Below are positions 8,587-16,110 of a DNA stretch of 49,763 nt, piece by piece (position 1 is the stretch's first letter; each line of letters opens with the position of its first letter). The position numbers and the translations under genes were made by a program. This stretch comes from JAJCZB01 sp964350195. Its GTDB lineage: Bacteria > Babelota > Babeliae > Babelales > Vermiphilaceae. The notes beneath the pieces are model-generated. The model was not told the DNA's origin and searched no databases. It worked only from the letters and a program-made list of their open reading frames with translations. The stretch spans positions 1 through 49,763 of the forward strand of contig CAYGJB010000007.1 in NCBI GenBank assembly GCA_964350195.1. Direction: 5' to 3'.

Positions 8587-9327
8587 ATGCTATTTGTTGC
8601 CAATTGGAAGCTAAATAAATCTTTTGCCCAAAGTTTGGCGTTTTGCAAAACATACAAAGCTGATCTCAAAAAGCTCAGTTTTCAAGCTGGCATTGAGCTT
8701 GTCGTGTGCCCCTCATTTCCCGCTCTTTTTTCAATGAGCGAACTTCTTAAAGATACAAAGATCCGCTTAGGCGGCCAAACCTGCAGCGCCTACAATTCAG
8801 GTGCATACACCGGCCAAGTATCTGCTCAATCCCTCAAAGAAACCGGGTGCGATTATTGCATTATCGGCCATAGCGAACAACGCCAATACGCAGACATTAC
8901 CAACAAGAATGTAGCGCAGGCAGCAAAAAATCTTTGTGCTTTGAAAATAGAACCAATCATTTGCATTGGCGAAACAAAAGAACAGTTTCAACAAAGACAA
9001 ACAATGAAAGCTCTTGAAAATCAACTTCATCTCGTACTGGATGCAGTAAAAGATACGCAACAACAAATCACTATCGCTTATGAACCAGTTTGGGCCATCG
9101 GAACAAACACTGTACCGAAAGCTAACTATTTAAAAACAATAGTGGAACACGTGAGCACTGTTCTGTCAAAGAAGCACTCTGGGCCTTGGCGAATTATATA
9201 TGGAGGCAGTGTATCGGAAAAAACAATAAACAACTTTCGCGAGATTCCCTCTCTATCCGGTTACTTGATTGGAAGCGGCAGCCTAGACTTTCAAAAATTT
9301 GAAAAAATAGTATCATTGGGAAAGTAA
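8587..9327 (+). CDS. tpiA: Triosephosphate isomerase
   Basis: Interconverts dihydroxyacetone phosphate and glyceraldehyde 3-phosphate in glycolysis. The 246-residue TIM barrel has the complete active site: Asn6 and Lys8 in ANWKLN, His95 in IIGHSEQR, Glu166 in AYEPVWAIGT, and the phosphate-binding GGSV near 208-211. AAGAGGGG lies just before the ATG. Enolase is encoded at 23715-24974, so lower glycolysis is at least partly present. Confidence 0.97.
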   Translation: MLFVANWKLNKSFAQSLAFCKTYKADLKKLSFQAGIELVVCPSFPALFSMSELLKDTKIRLGGQTCSAYNSGAYTGQVSAQSLKETGCDYCIIGHSEQRQYADITNKNVAQAAKNLCALKIEPIICIGETKEQFQQRQTMKALENQLHLVLDAVKDTQQQITIAYEPVWAIGTNTVPKANYLKTIVEHVSTVLSKKHSGPWRIIYGGSVSEKTINNFREIPSLSGYLIGSGSLDFQKFEKIVSLGK

Positions 9328-9368
9328 AGGCAATTAAAAACATTCGATTTTAGCCGGAGATTCAAATT

Positions 9369-9719
9369 ATGCTTTATGGCGTTCTTCTTTCAGTCTACAT
9401 AGTTATTTGCTTATTTCTTATTCTTATTGTTTTGATTCAAAAAGGTAAAAGTAGTATGGGCCTTGGCGGGCTTGGTGGTGGTTCACAGGCACTTTTTGGT
9501 GGCTCAGGCGGACAGGATATTTTCCAAAAAGTAACGTGGGTCCTAGTCGGCATATTTTTATTTGGTTCGCTGGTCCTTTCAATACTAAAAACATCTAATC
9601 GCAACACATTTAAATACGCACAACAAAAGCCTGCTGCACCAAAACCACTTACAGATACCACACCCTCACCAGACTTAAAGAAAAAAGTAACGATTCCTTC
9701 ACCTGCAAAGTCTAACTAA
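9369..9719 (+). CDS. secG: Protein translocase subunit SecG
   Basis: SecG is the small SecYEG channel subunit in the inner membrane. The 116-residue product has the expected two membrane helices (about 5-23 and 53-73) joined by a Gly-rich loop (GLGGLGGGSQALFGGSGG, about 33-50), which is diagnostic. A Pro/Lys-rich tail follows. GGAGA lies upstream of the ATG. It follows tpiA, a common neighbour of secG in bacteria, and is 12 bases from mlaE. Confidence 0.95.
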   Translation: MLYGVLLSVYIVICLFLILIVLIQKGKSSMGLGGLGGGSQALFGGSGGQDIFQKVTWVLVGIFLFGSLVLSILKTSNRNTFKYAQQKPAAPKPLTDTTPSPDLKKKVTIPSPAKSN

Positions 9720-9731
9720 AGGCGAACGCGT

Positions 9732-10523
9732 ATGAGAGTAGGGGTGATTGAGCGGCTGGTAAATGGCATAGGACGCGCTACAATTAATTTGTGCGACCTT
9801 ATTGGCAACTTCTCAATGTTCATCATAAGAGCAGCTCGAAGTCTTTTTACTACACGCCCCCAAATTCATAAGTTTTTTTTTCAATCAAATCGTATTGGCG
9901 TAGAATCATCACTCATTGTAATACTTACCGGCTTGTTTACTGGCATGGTGTTTGCAGTGCAAAGCTATATAGGATTTCAGCGAGTTGGCGGCGAGCAATT
10001 TATTGGAGCCGTCGTTGCGCTTGGGCTTATTCGTGAACTGGGCCCTGTGCTCACCGGCTTGATGGTAACAGGACGAGCCTGCTCTGCAATCGCTGCTGAG
10101 ATAGGCACAATGCGAATTACCGAGCAGATCGATGCGTTGGTAACCCTTCGTATAGACATCTTTCAATATCTTATTGTTCCTCGTATCTTAGCCGGTATCT
10201 TTATTGTGCCGTGTCTTGCAATATTTTGCATGATCTTCGGCATAATTGGCGGCTACATTGTTTGTGTACACGTTCTGGAACTCAGCCCAGAGGACTACAC
10301 AACAAGTATCCGAACCTATGTTGAACTTTCTGATATCACTGGAGGATTAATAAAATCTTGCGTTTTTGGATTAGTTCTTACGTGGGTGGGTACCTATAAA
10401 GGATTCTATACACATGGCGGAGCACGTGGCGTGGGACAGGCAACCACTCAAAGCGTAGTACTCAGCTCTATCATGATTCTTATTTTAAATTACTTTCTTA
10501 CTAAAATGCTCGAGCGGCTATAG
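9732..10523 (+). CDS. mlaE: MlaE-type ABC transporter permease for phospholipid transport
   Basis: MlaE permeases work with an MlaF ATPase and an MCE-domain protein to move phospholipids between inner and outer membranes, which implies a diderm envelope. The 263 residues have an N-terminal amphipathic region, then five or so membrane segments with family motifs GLIRELGPVLTGLMVTGR, AAEIGTMRITEQIDAL and LVVPR-like LIVPRILAG. The C-terminal TKMLERL is close to the mlaF start. The MCE protein (MlaD) and MlaB/C are absent nearby; the next gene is convergent. Confidence 0.93.
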   Translation: MRVGVIERLVNGIGRATINLCDLIGNFSMFIIRAARSLFTTRPQIHKFFFQSNRIGVESSLIVILTGLFTGMVFAVQSYIGFQRVGGEQFIGAVVALGLIRELGPVLTGLMVTGRACSAIAAEIGTMRITEQIDALVTLRIDIFQYLIVPRILAGIFIVPCLAIFCMIFGIIGGYIVCVHVLELSPEDYTTSIRTYVELSDITGGLIKSCVFGLVLTWVGTYKGFYTHGGARGVGQATTQSVVLSSIMILILNYFLTKMLERL

Positions 10524-10532
10524 AAGGAAAGA

Positions 10533-11309
10533 ATGTCTACATTGATTTCAATTAAAAATCTAAAAAAAGAGTTCGATGGCAATTGGGTAACCAAGGGAGT
10601 TAATCTAGAAATCCCTGCTAATAAAATGACGGTTATTATTGGTAGATCAGGTGAAGGTAAATCAGTTCTTCTTAAGCAAATTGTGGGGCTTATCAAGCCA
10701 ACTTCTGGCGAGATACTATTCGAAGGCACCGATATCACCAAGCTCAACTATCTCGAGCTACGCAATTATTACAAAAAAATGGGCTATGTCTTTCAGTTTG
10801 CTGCCCTTTTGGATTCATTAAATGTGTTTGAAAATGTGGGTATCACTCTGCTTGAATCAGGAGAAAAGATTAAAAACACTATTCCTATCGTAAGAGATAA
10901 ACTAGCACAAGTCCTGCTCATGGAAGATTCAATGTATAAATACCCATCTGAGCTTTCAGGGGGCATGAGAAAGCGAGTTGGTCTGGCGCGTACGCTTGTT
11001 GCTAATCCAGAAGTTATTCTATACGACGAGCCAACAACAGGGCTTGATCCTATTACTGCACGTGTAATTCACGAACTAATGTTTTCCATGCAAAGAGAGA
11101 TGAAAATCACTTCTGTCGTAATATCTCATGATGTAGAAGTTTTTAAGTATGCTGATTATGTTGCACTCCTTTATGAAGGGCAAATTAAATATTTCGGCGA
11201 CGCAAAATCCATTTGGGAATCTGATAACCAATTTATCTATCAATTCATTCGTGGCCTTCCAGAAGGACCAATTCAAACCGAAGTGGCTCATTTTAAGGAT
11301 AAATTTTAA
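10533..11309 (+). CDS. mlaF: MlaF-type ABC transporter ATP-binding protein
   Basis: This is the cytoplasmic ATPase partner of the adjacent MlaE permease. The 258-residue nucleotide-binding domain has Walker A GRSGEGKS (37-44), a Q-loop (FQFAALLDSLNVFENV, close to the Mla/Ttg2A consensus), signature LSGGMRKRVGLART, Walker B VILYDEPTTGLDP and the H-loop SHDVE. AGAAGGAAAG precedes the ATG nine bases after the mlaE stop. The transcript probably ends at the hairpin directly after the stop codon. Confidence 0.95.
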   Translation: MSTLISIKNLKKEFDGNWVTKGVNLEIPANKMTVIIGRSGEGKSVLLKQIVGLIKPTSGEILFEGTDITKLNYLELRNYYKKMGYVFQFAALLDSLNVFENVGITLLESGEKIKNTIPIVRDKLAQVLLMEDSMYKYPSELSGGMRKRVGLARTLVANPEVILYDEPTTGLDPITARVIHELMFSMQREMKITSVVISHDVEVFKYADYVALLYEGQIKYFGDAKSIWESDNQFIYQFIRGLPEGPIQTEVAHFKDKF

Positions 11310-11310
11310 T

Positions 11311-11361
11311 GGTCTTTCCCAGCACATATTTATTTATAATGCTGGGCAAGACCCAATTTTT
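11311..11361. terminator. Terminator between convergent mlaF and 11378-12214
   Basis: GGTCTTTCCCAGCA (11311-11324) pairs with TGCTGGGCAAGACC (11340-11353) with one mismatch and is followed by TTTTT. On the other strand a short A/T-rich run also follows, so it may serve both genes. Confidence 0.75.
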
Positions 11362-11377
11362 AAATATAGCTTTCTCT

Positions 11378-12214
11378 CTATTTAGCTATATCCGAAAGCT
11401 TTTTTAGTTTTGCTTCTAATGCCGCTAATACCTTATCTTTCCGTAGTTCAAGATTTTTATCAGAAAAATGAGTCTGTTTAGCAGCATTTGTAATGCTCAC
11501 TAATTGTTTCTCGAAAACAATATTCTCGCTCGGCGGTCTGCTTTGATTAATAACATTTAATAGATTTTGATGCTCTTGCTGTTCTTTATCTGTTGGTGCT
11601 GCCCAAAAATTTAAAACAGACTTAACTAAAGGGTTTGTCTCTGAATGTAAAGTCCATTTCCAATCGGACCACCCTCCATCTTTTTTACCTTTGATCTTTA
11701 GCCTTTTATCTCCAGCGCGAATATCTGTTGGGTTATTAAAAAATATACGGCGCTCTACTGAAAGAGCTGAAAAATTCGGATATACGGCAACTGAATTTAG
11801 GCGCACTCTAAAAATAGTATTTGCTACAAGATACTGGTAATTTTCAAACACAAAGCTAATCCGCTTTATTGAGCGTAGACCGCTATCAAAATACAATCTT
11901 TTAGTTGGATCAATCTGCTTTGCCTCTCTTGCATAGCTGGCAAAAAAACCTGCGCGAATCAACCCCAATGTATACACATCAACGGCTACTTTACTCATTC
12001 CTGCTGCAAACTTATCTACAGCATTACCAGGATTACACCCCAGCTCCTTATTAAAACCCAAGAAGTCAAACTCTTTTTTCCAAGGCATAGTTTCCAATTG
12101 TTTATTTAAGACTGCCCCAATTGGTTTGTTCCAGTTATTTTGGATACGGACAGTAGCACATTCAATCGATAGATTAAATGCAGCTACTAACAGAAAAACA
12201 TATTTTTTCATCAT
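11378..12214 (-). CDS. Exported protein of unknown function
   Basis: The 278-residue product has a signal peptide (MMKKYVFLLVAAFNLSIECA) and a mature part of mixed strands and helices. These include a Gly/Trp-containing patch (KGKKDGGWSDWKWTLH, about 176-191) and a Lys/Glu/Leu-rich helical tail. The start is supported by AAAGGGGGAT before tandem ATG codons. No family is recognised. It lies convergent to mlaF. A run of ten G lies about 70 bases upstream of its start and could affect expression. Confidence 0.75.
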   Translation of the reverse strand: MMKKYVFLLVAAFNLSIECATVRIQNNWNKPIGAVLNKQLETMPWKKEFDFLGFNKELGCNPGNAVDKFAAGMSKVAVDVYTLGLIRAGFFASYAREAKQIDPTKRLYFDSGLRSIKRISFVFENYQYLVANTIFRVRLNSVAVYPNFSALSVERRIFFNNPTDIRAGDKRLKIKGKKDGGWSDWKWTLHSETNPLVKSVLNFWAAPTDKEQQEHQNLLNVINQSRPPSENIVFEKQLVSITNAAKQTHFSDKNLELRKDKVLAALEAKLKKLSDIAK

Positions 12215-12284
12215 AATAATATCCCCCTTTATACATATGGTACAATAAACAACTCTTTATTCATTTCAAATAGTAACAAAAACA

Positions 12285-12294
12285 GGGGGGGGGG
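12285..12294. repeat. Ten-base poly-G tract
   Basis: Ten consecutive G in an AT-rich intergenic region (12215-12359). It lies about 70 bases upstream of the exported protein gene at 11378-12214, where it would read as poly-C on the transcribed strand. Such tracts slip readily during replication. Confidence 0.9.
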
Positions 12295-12359
12295 TAGCAA
12301 TGATTGTGCCGTTAAAAGTAGCTTAAAACTCTTGAAACCGCTGCCCAAGCATAAAAATC

Positions 12360-13253
12360 TTACCGAGCATATATAGTTTTGAGTTCATCCTTATAAAAAA
12401 GATAAAGACCGCTAATAACAATCATGGCTGAAAAAACATAATGCCACGTAAGCACCTCTTCAAGAAAAAGCCAACTATAAAAAGCAGTAAAAAGAGGACT
12501 AATAAAATCAGTAAAAGCTAGAAAGGTAACACTGTAGTATTTATACAGATAAAGCCGATAATTGTGGCAAATTATATTGCTTATCAAAACCAATAACGCA
12601 AGCCAACCTACAAAATGACCCACTTCTTTTATATCGAATGAAATATCCATCACAAAAATCATGCAAAGTGCAATAAATCCTGCCCCAAGCATTCTAATGC
12701 CATTGGAAAGAACGATTGACTGCTTATGCTCTCTAATTAAGATACGGGTAATAATCACGCTGTAGGAATCAATGCATACTGCCGCGAGAATGGCCAATTC
12801 TGGCCAAGAAACATACAGAAACTCTCCAAGAGTCTGCTCACCTTTTGAACTGGTAACGATGAGTGGAATCATTCCTATAAAACCTACCCCCAAGCCCATC
12901 CATTGATTACGCGTAAGCTTATCGCCAAAAGCACCATAAGCAAATAGAGCTACCACAAATGGAGCGATATTAAGCATAAATGAAAGCTTGCTTGCTGGCA
13001 TATATGCAAGAGCCCAGTTACGAAGCTGATATTTAAAAAAAATTGCCAAAACAATTTGGCTGTTGTAAATCCAAAAAGTACGATTCCAAACAACCGCTGT
13101 TTTGCTACGCATATAGTTGATAACAAAAAGCAGTAATCCCGAAGCTATCATACGAAAAGCGGTGAGCACAGTTGGAGAAGCATAATTAAGCAGATTCTTA
13201 CTCATGGGAATAGAAGTTCCCCACAGCGCATGAAGCCCTAAGATTTCTATCAT
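12360..13253 (-). CDS. EamA/DMT-family membrane transporter
   Basis: Drug/metabolite-transporter superfamily permeases export or import small metabolites through about ten helices. The 297-residue protein shows the EamA N-terminal signature ALWGTSIPMSKNLLNY and two repeat halves of about five membrane segments each; the second ends in a SPLFTAFYSWLFLEE motif that is typical of the family. GAAGAGGTG precedes the ATG. It starts 24 bases after dcd, probably in one operon. The substrate is unknown. Intracellular bacteria often use such carriers to take metabolites from a host, but nothing here shows that. Confidence 0.88.
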   Translation of the reverse strand: MIEILGLHALWGTSIPMSKNLLNYASPTVLTAFRMIASGLLLFVINYMRSKTAVVWNRTFWIYNSQIVLAIFFKYQLRNWALAYMPASKLSFMLNIAPFVVALFAYGAFGDKLTRNQWMGLGVGFIGMIPLIVTSSKGEQTLGEFLYVSWPELAILAAVCIDSYSVIITRILIREHKQSIVLSNGIRMLGAGFIALCMIFVMDISFDIKEVGHFVGWLALLVLISNIICHNYRLYLYKYYSVTFLAFTDFISPLFTAFYSWLFLEEVLTWHYVFSAMIVISGLYLFYKDELKTIYAR

Positions 13254-13276
13254 TTTTCACCTCTTCATGAAAAAAG

Positions 13277-13810
13277 TTATTCACCGGAGGTTTGTTGGAA
13301 CTCTTTGTATAAAAGGCTTGGCTGGATACCACTATTATTTTGATACTTATCGCTACGATATCTCTCAAAATCACCTTGAATCGTATGATAAAATATCTGA
13401 CATATCTCAACTGAAGGATAAATGCGAACAGGAAGAATACAAGATATTTCTAACGTCCAATAACCACGAAATCCAACGTCGCCAAAACCGGCGGTGATGT
13501 GAATAAAAAGACCAAGCCTACCAATAGAAGAACGCCCCTCAAGCATCGGCACGAATGCATCAGTTTTTGTATATTCTACCGTACGACCTAAATAAAGTTT
13601 CCCTGGTTCTAAAACTAATCCTTCTTGTGGGATTATCAGCGACGCCACATTATTTCGCTTCTTCATGTCAAGAACCGGCTCGGTATACACCAATAGCTCG
13701 CGATGTAATCGTAAATTATAACTATTGGGGCCAATTTGTTCTTCGTTAAATGGCTCAATCGTTATATCTCGTCCTATTCTTCGACTGATTTCTTTTCCTG
13801 AGAGAATCAT
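13277..13810 (-). CDS. dcd: dCTP deaminase (Dcd/DUT superfamily)
   Basis: Deaminates dCTP to dUTP for thymidylate synthesis. The 177-residue, beta-rich trimer-forming protein carries the family core GRSSIGRLGLFIHITAGFGD then GYWTLEI, whose Glu is the catalytic residue of Dcd. IGPNSYNLRL near residue 26 matches the Dcd N-terminal motif. Some members also hydrolyse dUTP to dUMP; sequence alone does not settle that here. GAGGAA lies upstream of the ATG. The gene diverges from moxR and precedes the EamA transporter. Confidence 0.9.
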   Translation of the reverse strand: MILSGKEISRRIGRDITIEPFNEEQIGPNSYNLRLHRELLVYTEPVLDMKKRNNVASLIIPQEGLVLEPGKLYLGRTVEYTKTDAFVPMLEGRSSIGRLGLFIHITAGFGDVGFRGYWTLEISCILPVRIYPSVEICQIFYHTIQGDFERYRSDKYQNNSGIQPSLLYKEFQQTSGE

Positions 13811-13839
13811 AATTTCTATTCCTCATTGAGCATTGGTGT

Positions 13840-13868
13840 ATTGTAAGTTAGCACTAAGCTTGTTAGAC
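13840..13868 (+). promoter_or_regulatory. Candidate promoter for moxR
   Basis: TTGTAA (13840-13845) and TAGACT (13863-13868) with a 17-base spacer lie about 48 bases before the moxR ATG, in the divergent dcd-moxR region. Confidence 0.5.
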
Positions 13869-13915
13869 TTGCTGGTAATTTTGTCACATAAAACTCGACA
13901 CAAAAGGGAAAGACT

Positions 13916-14905
13916 ATGGGCGAAACCGCACTAACGGCTCATATTATTGATAAAATAAAAGAAGAAAGTATCAGATTTCGCGCTCTCAATGTTGAAATTT
14001 CTAAAGTAATTGTTGGCCAGCAAGGCATTGTAGAGTTTATCGTACTCGCAATTTTATGCAACGGCCATATTTTACTTGAAGGTGTACCAGGTGTTGCAAA
14101 GACAACACTCATAAAAGCTACGGCTAAAGCTCTCGGGCTTCGTTTTAATCGTATACAATTCACTCCAGATCTATTGCCAGCTGATTTGATTGGCACACTC
14201 ATTTACAATCCAAAAACACACGAGTTTGAAACAAAAAAAGGACCAATCTTTGCTAACTTGATTCTGGCAGACGAAATTAATCGTGCGCCTGCCAAAGTAC
14301 AAGCCGCCCTTCTAGAAGCGATGCAAGAACAACAAGTTACTCTAGGCTCAGCAACGTTTAAGCTAGACAAACCCTTTCTTGTTTTTGCCACACAAAATCC
14401 AGTTGAGCAGGAAGGCACCTATCGACTACCAGAAGCCCAAGTGGATCGGTTTATGTTTAAGCTTTTGGTTGATTATCCAGCACGAGAACATGAAAGAGAA
14501 ATCCTTCGGCGCAATTTAGATACAGAAACGCTTACACAAGTTTTAACCAGTGATGACGTTTTTGCAGCACAAAAGCTCGTTGAACAAGTGTATATAGATG
14601 AAAAAATCATTGAGTACATCATTAATCTTGTATTTGCCACTCGTATACCGGACCAAACAAAACTCAAAGAAATTATTCCCTACATTACTTATGGGGTCTC
14701 TCCACGTGCTACTCTGGCGCTCTTTCATGCAGCAAAAGCGCATGCATTTCTGCAGCGACGTCATTTCGTAACCCCGGACGATGTAAAGGCTGTAGCCCCG
14801 CCAATTTTACGACATCGCCTTATTCTCACCTATGAAGCTGAAGCGGATGATATTCTACCGGATACTATAGTGACCACGATTCTTAATACCATACCTTCAC
14901 CATAA
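13916..14905 (+). CDS. moxR: MoxR-family AAA+ ATPase
   Basis: MoxR ATPases are chaperone-like AAA+ proteins that help assemble or activate metal- or envelope-linked complexes, usually beside VWA-domain partners. The 329 residues hold Walker A GVPGVAKT (56-63), Walker B LILADEINRAPAK, the ATQNPVEQEGTYRLPEAQ sensor-1 region, QVDRF, and a C-terminal lid with YGVSPRATLAL. AAAAGGGAAAG precedes the ATG. No VWA or DUF58 partner follows; a T2SS-like operon starts 106 bases downstream with its own promoter, so a link to that system is only positional. Confidence 0.93.
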   Translation: MGETALTAHIIDKIKEESIRFRALNVEISKVIVGQQGIVEFIVLAILCNGHILLEGVPGVAKTTLIKATAKALGLRFNRIQFTPDLLPADLIGTLIYNPKTHEFETKKGPIFANLILADEINRAPAKVQAALLEAMQEQQVTLGSATFKLDKPFLVFATQNPVEQEGTYRLPEAQVDRFMFKLLVDYPAREHEREILRRNLDTETLTQVLTSDDVFAAQKLVEQVYIDEKIIEYIINLVFATRIPDQTKLKEIIPYITYGVSPRATLALFHAAKAHAFLQRRHFVTPDDVKAVAPPILRHRLILTYEAEADDILPDTIVTTILNTIPSP

Positions 14906-14949
14906 AAATCAGTATAAAAACTTATCTGAAAGCCATAGAGAGCAGCACC

Positions 14950-14979
14950 TTGACAAACACAATAACGGAAGGGTATCGT
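14950..14979 (+). promoter_or_regulatory. Candidate promoter of the type II secretion-like operon
   Basis: A perfect TTGACA (14950-14955) is followed 18 bases later by TATCGT (14974-14979), about 33 bases before the gspC ATG at 15012. Confidence 0.55.
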
Positions 14980-15011
14980 GGACTCAGAAAACTGATAGCA
15001 AGGAATGTTGA

Positions 15012-16103
15012 ATGAGACATCCAATTTGGATAATTAACAGCACACTGTTAGTGCTGATTTTATTTGCACTAGTCTTTGTGCTATTTACCACCGTCTCGCT
15101 TCCTGAGCGTGAGGATATCGAACCATCACAATACAGCGCGGTAAAAAAAGAAAAAAAACTTCAGATAAACATCAATCAAATCTATATGGCAGATTTATTC
15201 GGAACATATCAAACCACACTAGCAAAAGGAGAAGGTATAACAGAGCGCCCTTTTCCTCAGCCCCCAGAGCCACAAGCTACCGAAATCCCCGATTTGCCTC
15301 AACCTCAATTTTTAGAGCCGCTAGATATTAGCCTTAAAGGCATTTTTGTAGTAAGTACCAATAACGCTAAAAATAGAACTATTATTGCCAATAACAACAC
15401 AAAAAAAGAAACAAGCTACAAAGTTGGTGATACAATAGGAGACGCTCAATTGATTCGCATTTTTAGCAATAAAGTAATTCTGCTTCGATCAAACGGCCAG
15501 CAAGAGGTATTGTTTCTACGCGAACAAGATGCAAAAATGGATATGGGATATGCAATGATTGATGAATGGAATTTAGTAGTGAAAGCAATGAGTGGCACAT
15601 CCTTTTTGGTTGACCCAATAGCATTCGCTAATCACATATCTGATCTCGGACAGTTTATTGAAATGCTTCATTTAATCACCGCCTACAAGCAGGGCCAAAG
15701 TATCGGAGCCCGCATTGGCACATTAAATGAAAAATCAATCGGAGCCGCGCTCGGATTACAAGCAGGAGATATTGTTACCGAAATTGATGGTATTCCTGCA
15801 CGTACCATGCAAGAAAGGTTGCGTATCTATCAATCAGTGCTATCCAAAAAAAATGATGACATTATTAAAGTAACGCTTCTAAGAAATAAGCAGCAACTTT
15901 CTTTTGAATATATTCTCAAGGAACTCTATCCGGAAAGTGCTGTCAAAGAAACGCCTGAAAATCAATTTCATCTTCAAGAGATTGAGCAAAAAGAAAAAAT
16001 GAAAATACTAAAGAAAAAATATGAATTTGCTCCAACAATAGAAGATATACGCAAACGAGAGCGAGAACTGATGCTTGAAAAAGGGCAAGCGCCTCAATTA
16101 TAG
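15012..16103 (+). CDS. gspC: GspC-like type II secretion protein with PDZ domain
   Basis: GspC is an inner-membrane protein that links the assembly platform to the secretin through its periplasmic HR domain. The 363 residues run as follows: a membrane segment at about 7-27; a Pro-rich linker (about 80-100); an HR-like beta domain (LDISLKGIFVV through NKVILLRSNGQQEVLF, about 113-175); a PDZ domain (ARIGTLNEKSIGAALGLQ, AGDIVTEIDGIPA, about 232-300); and a Lys/Glu-rich helical tail (about 310-363). AAGGA lies before the ATG. It is the first gene of a tight operon; the secretin gene starts seven bases after its stop. Confidence 0.85.
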   Translation: MRHPIWIINSTLLVLILFALVFVLFTTVSLPEREDIEPSQYSAVKKEKKLQININQIYMADLFGTYQTTLAKGEGITERPFPQPPEPQATEIPDLPQPQFLEPLDISLKGIFVVSTNNAKNRTIIANNNTKKETSYKVGDTIGDAQLIRIFSNKVILLRSNGQQEVLFLREQDAKMDMGYAMIDEWNLVVKAMSGTSFLVDPIAFANHISDLGQFIEMLHLITAYKQGQSIGARIGTLNEKSIGAALGLQAGDIVTEIDGIPARTMQERLRIYQSVLSKKNDDIIKVTLLRNKQQLSFEYILKELYPESAVKETPENQFHLQEIEQKEKMKILKKKYEFAPTIEDIRKRERELMLEKGQAPQL

Positions 16104-16110
16104 GAATAAA

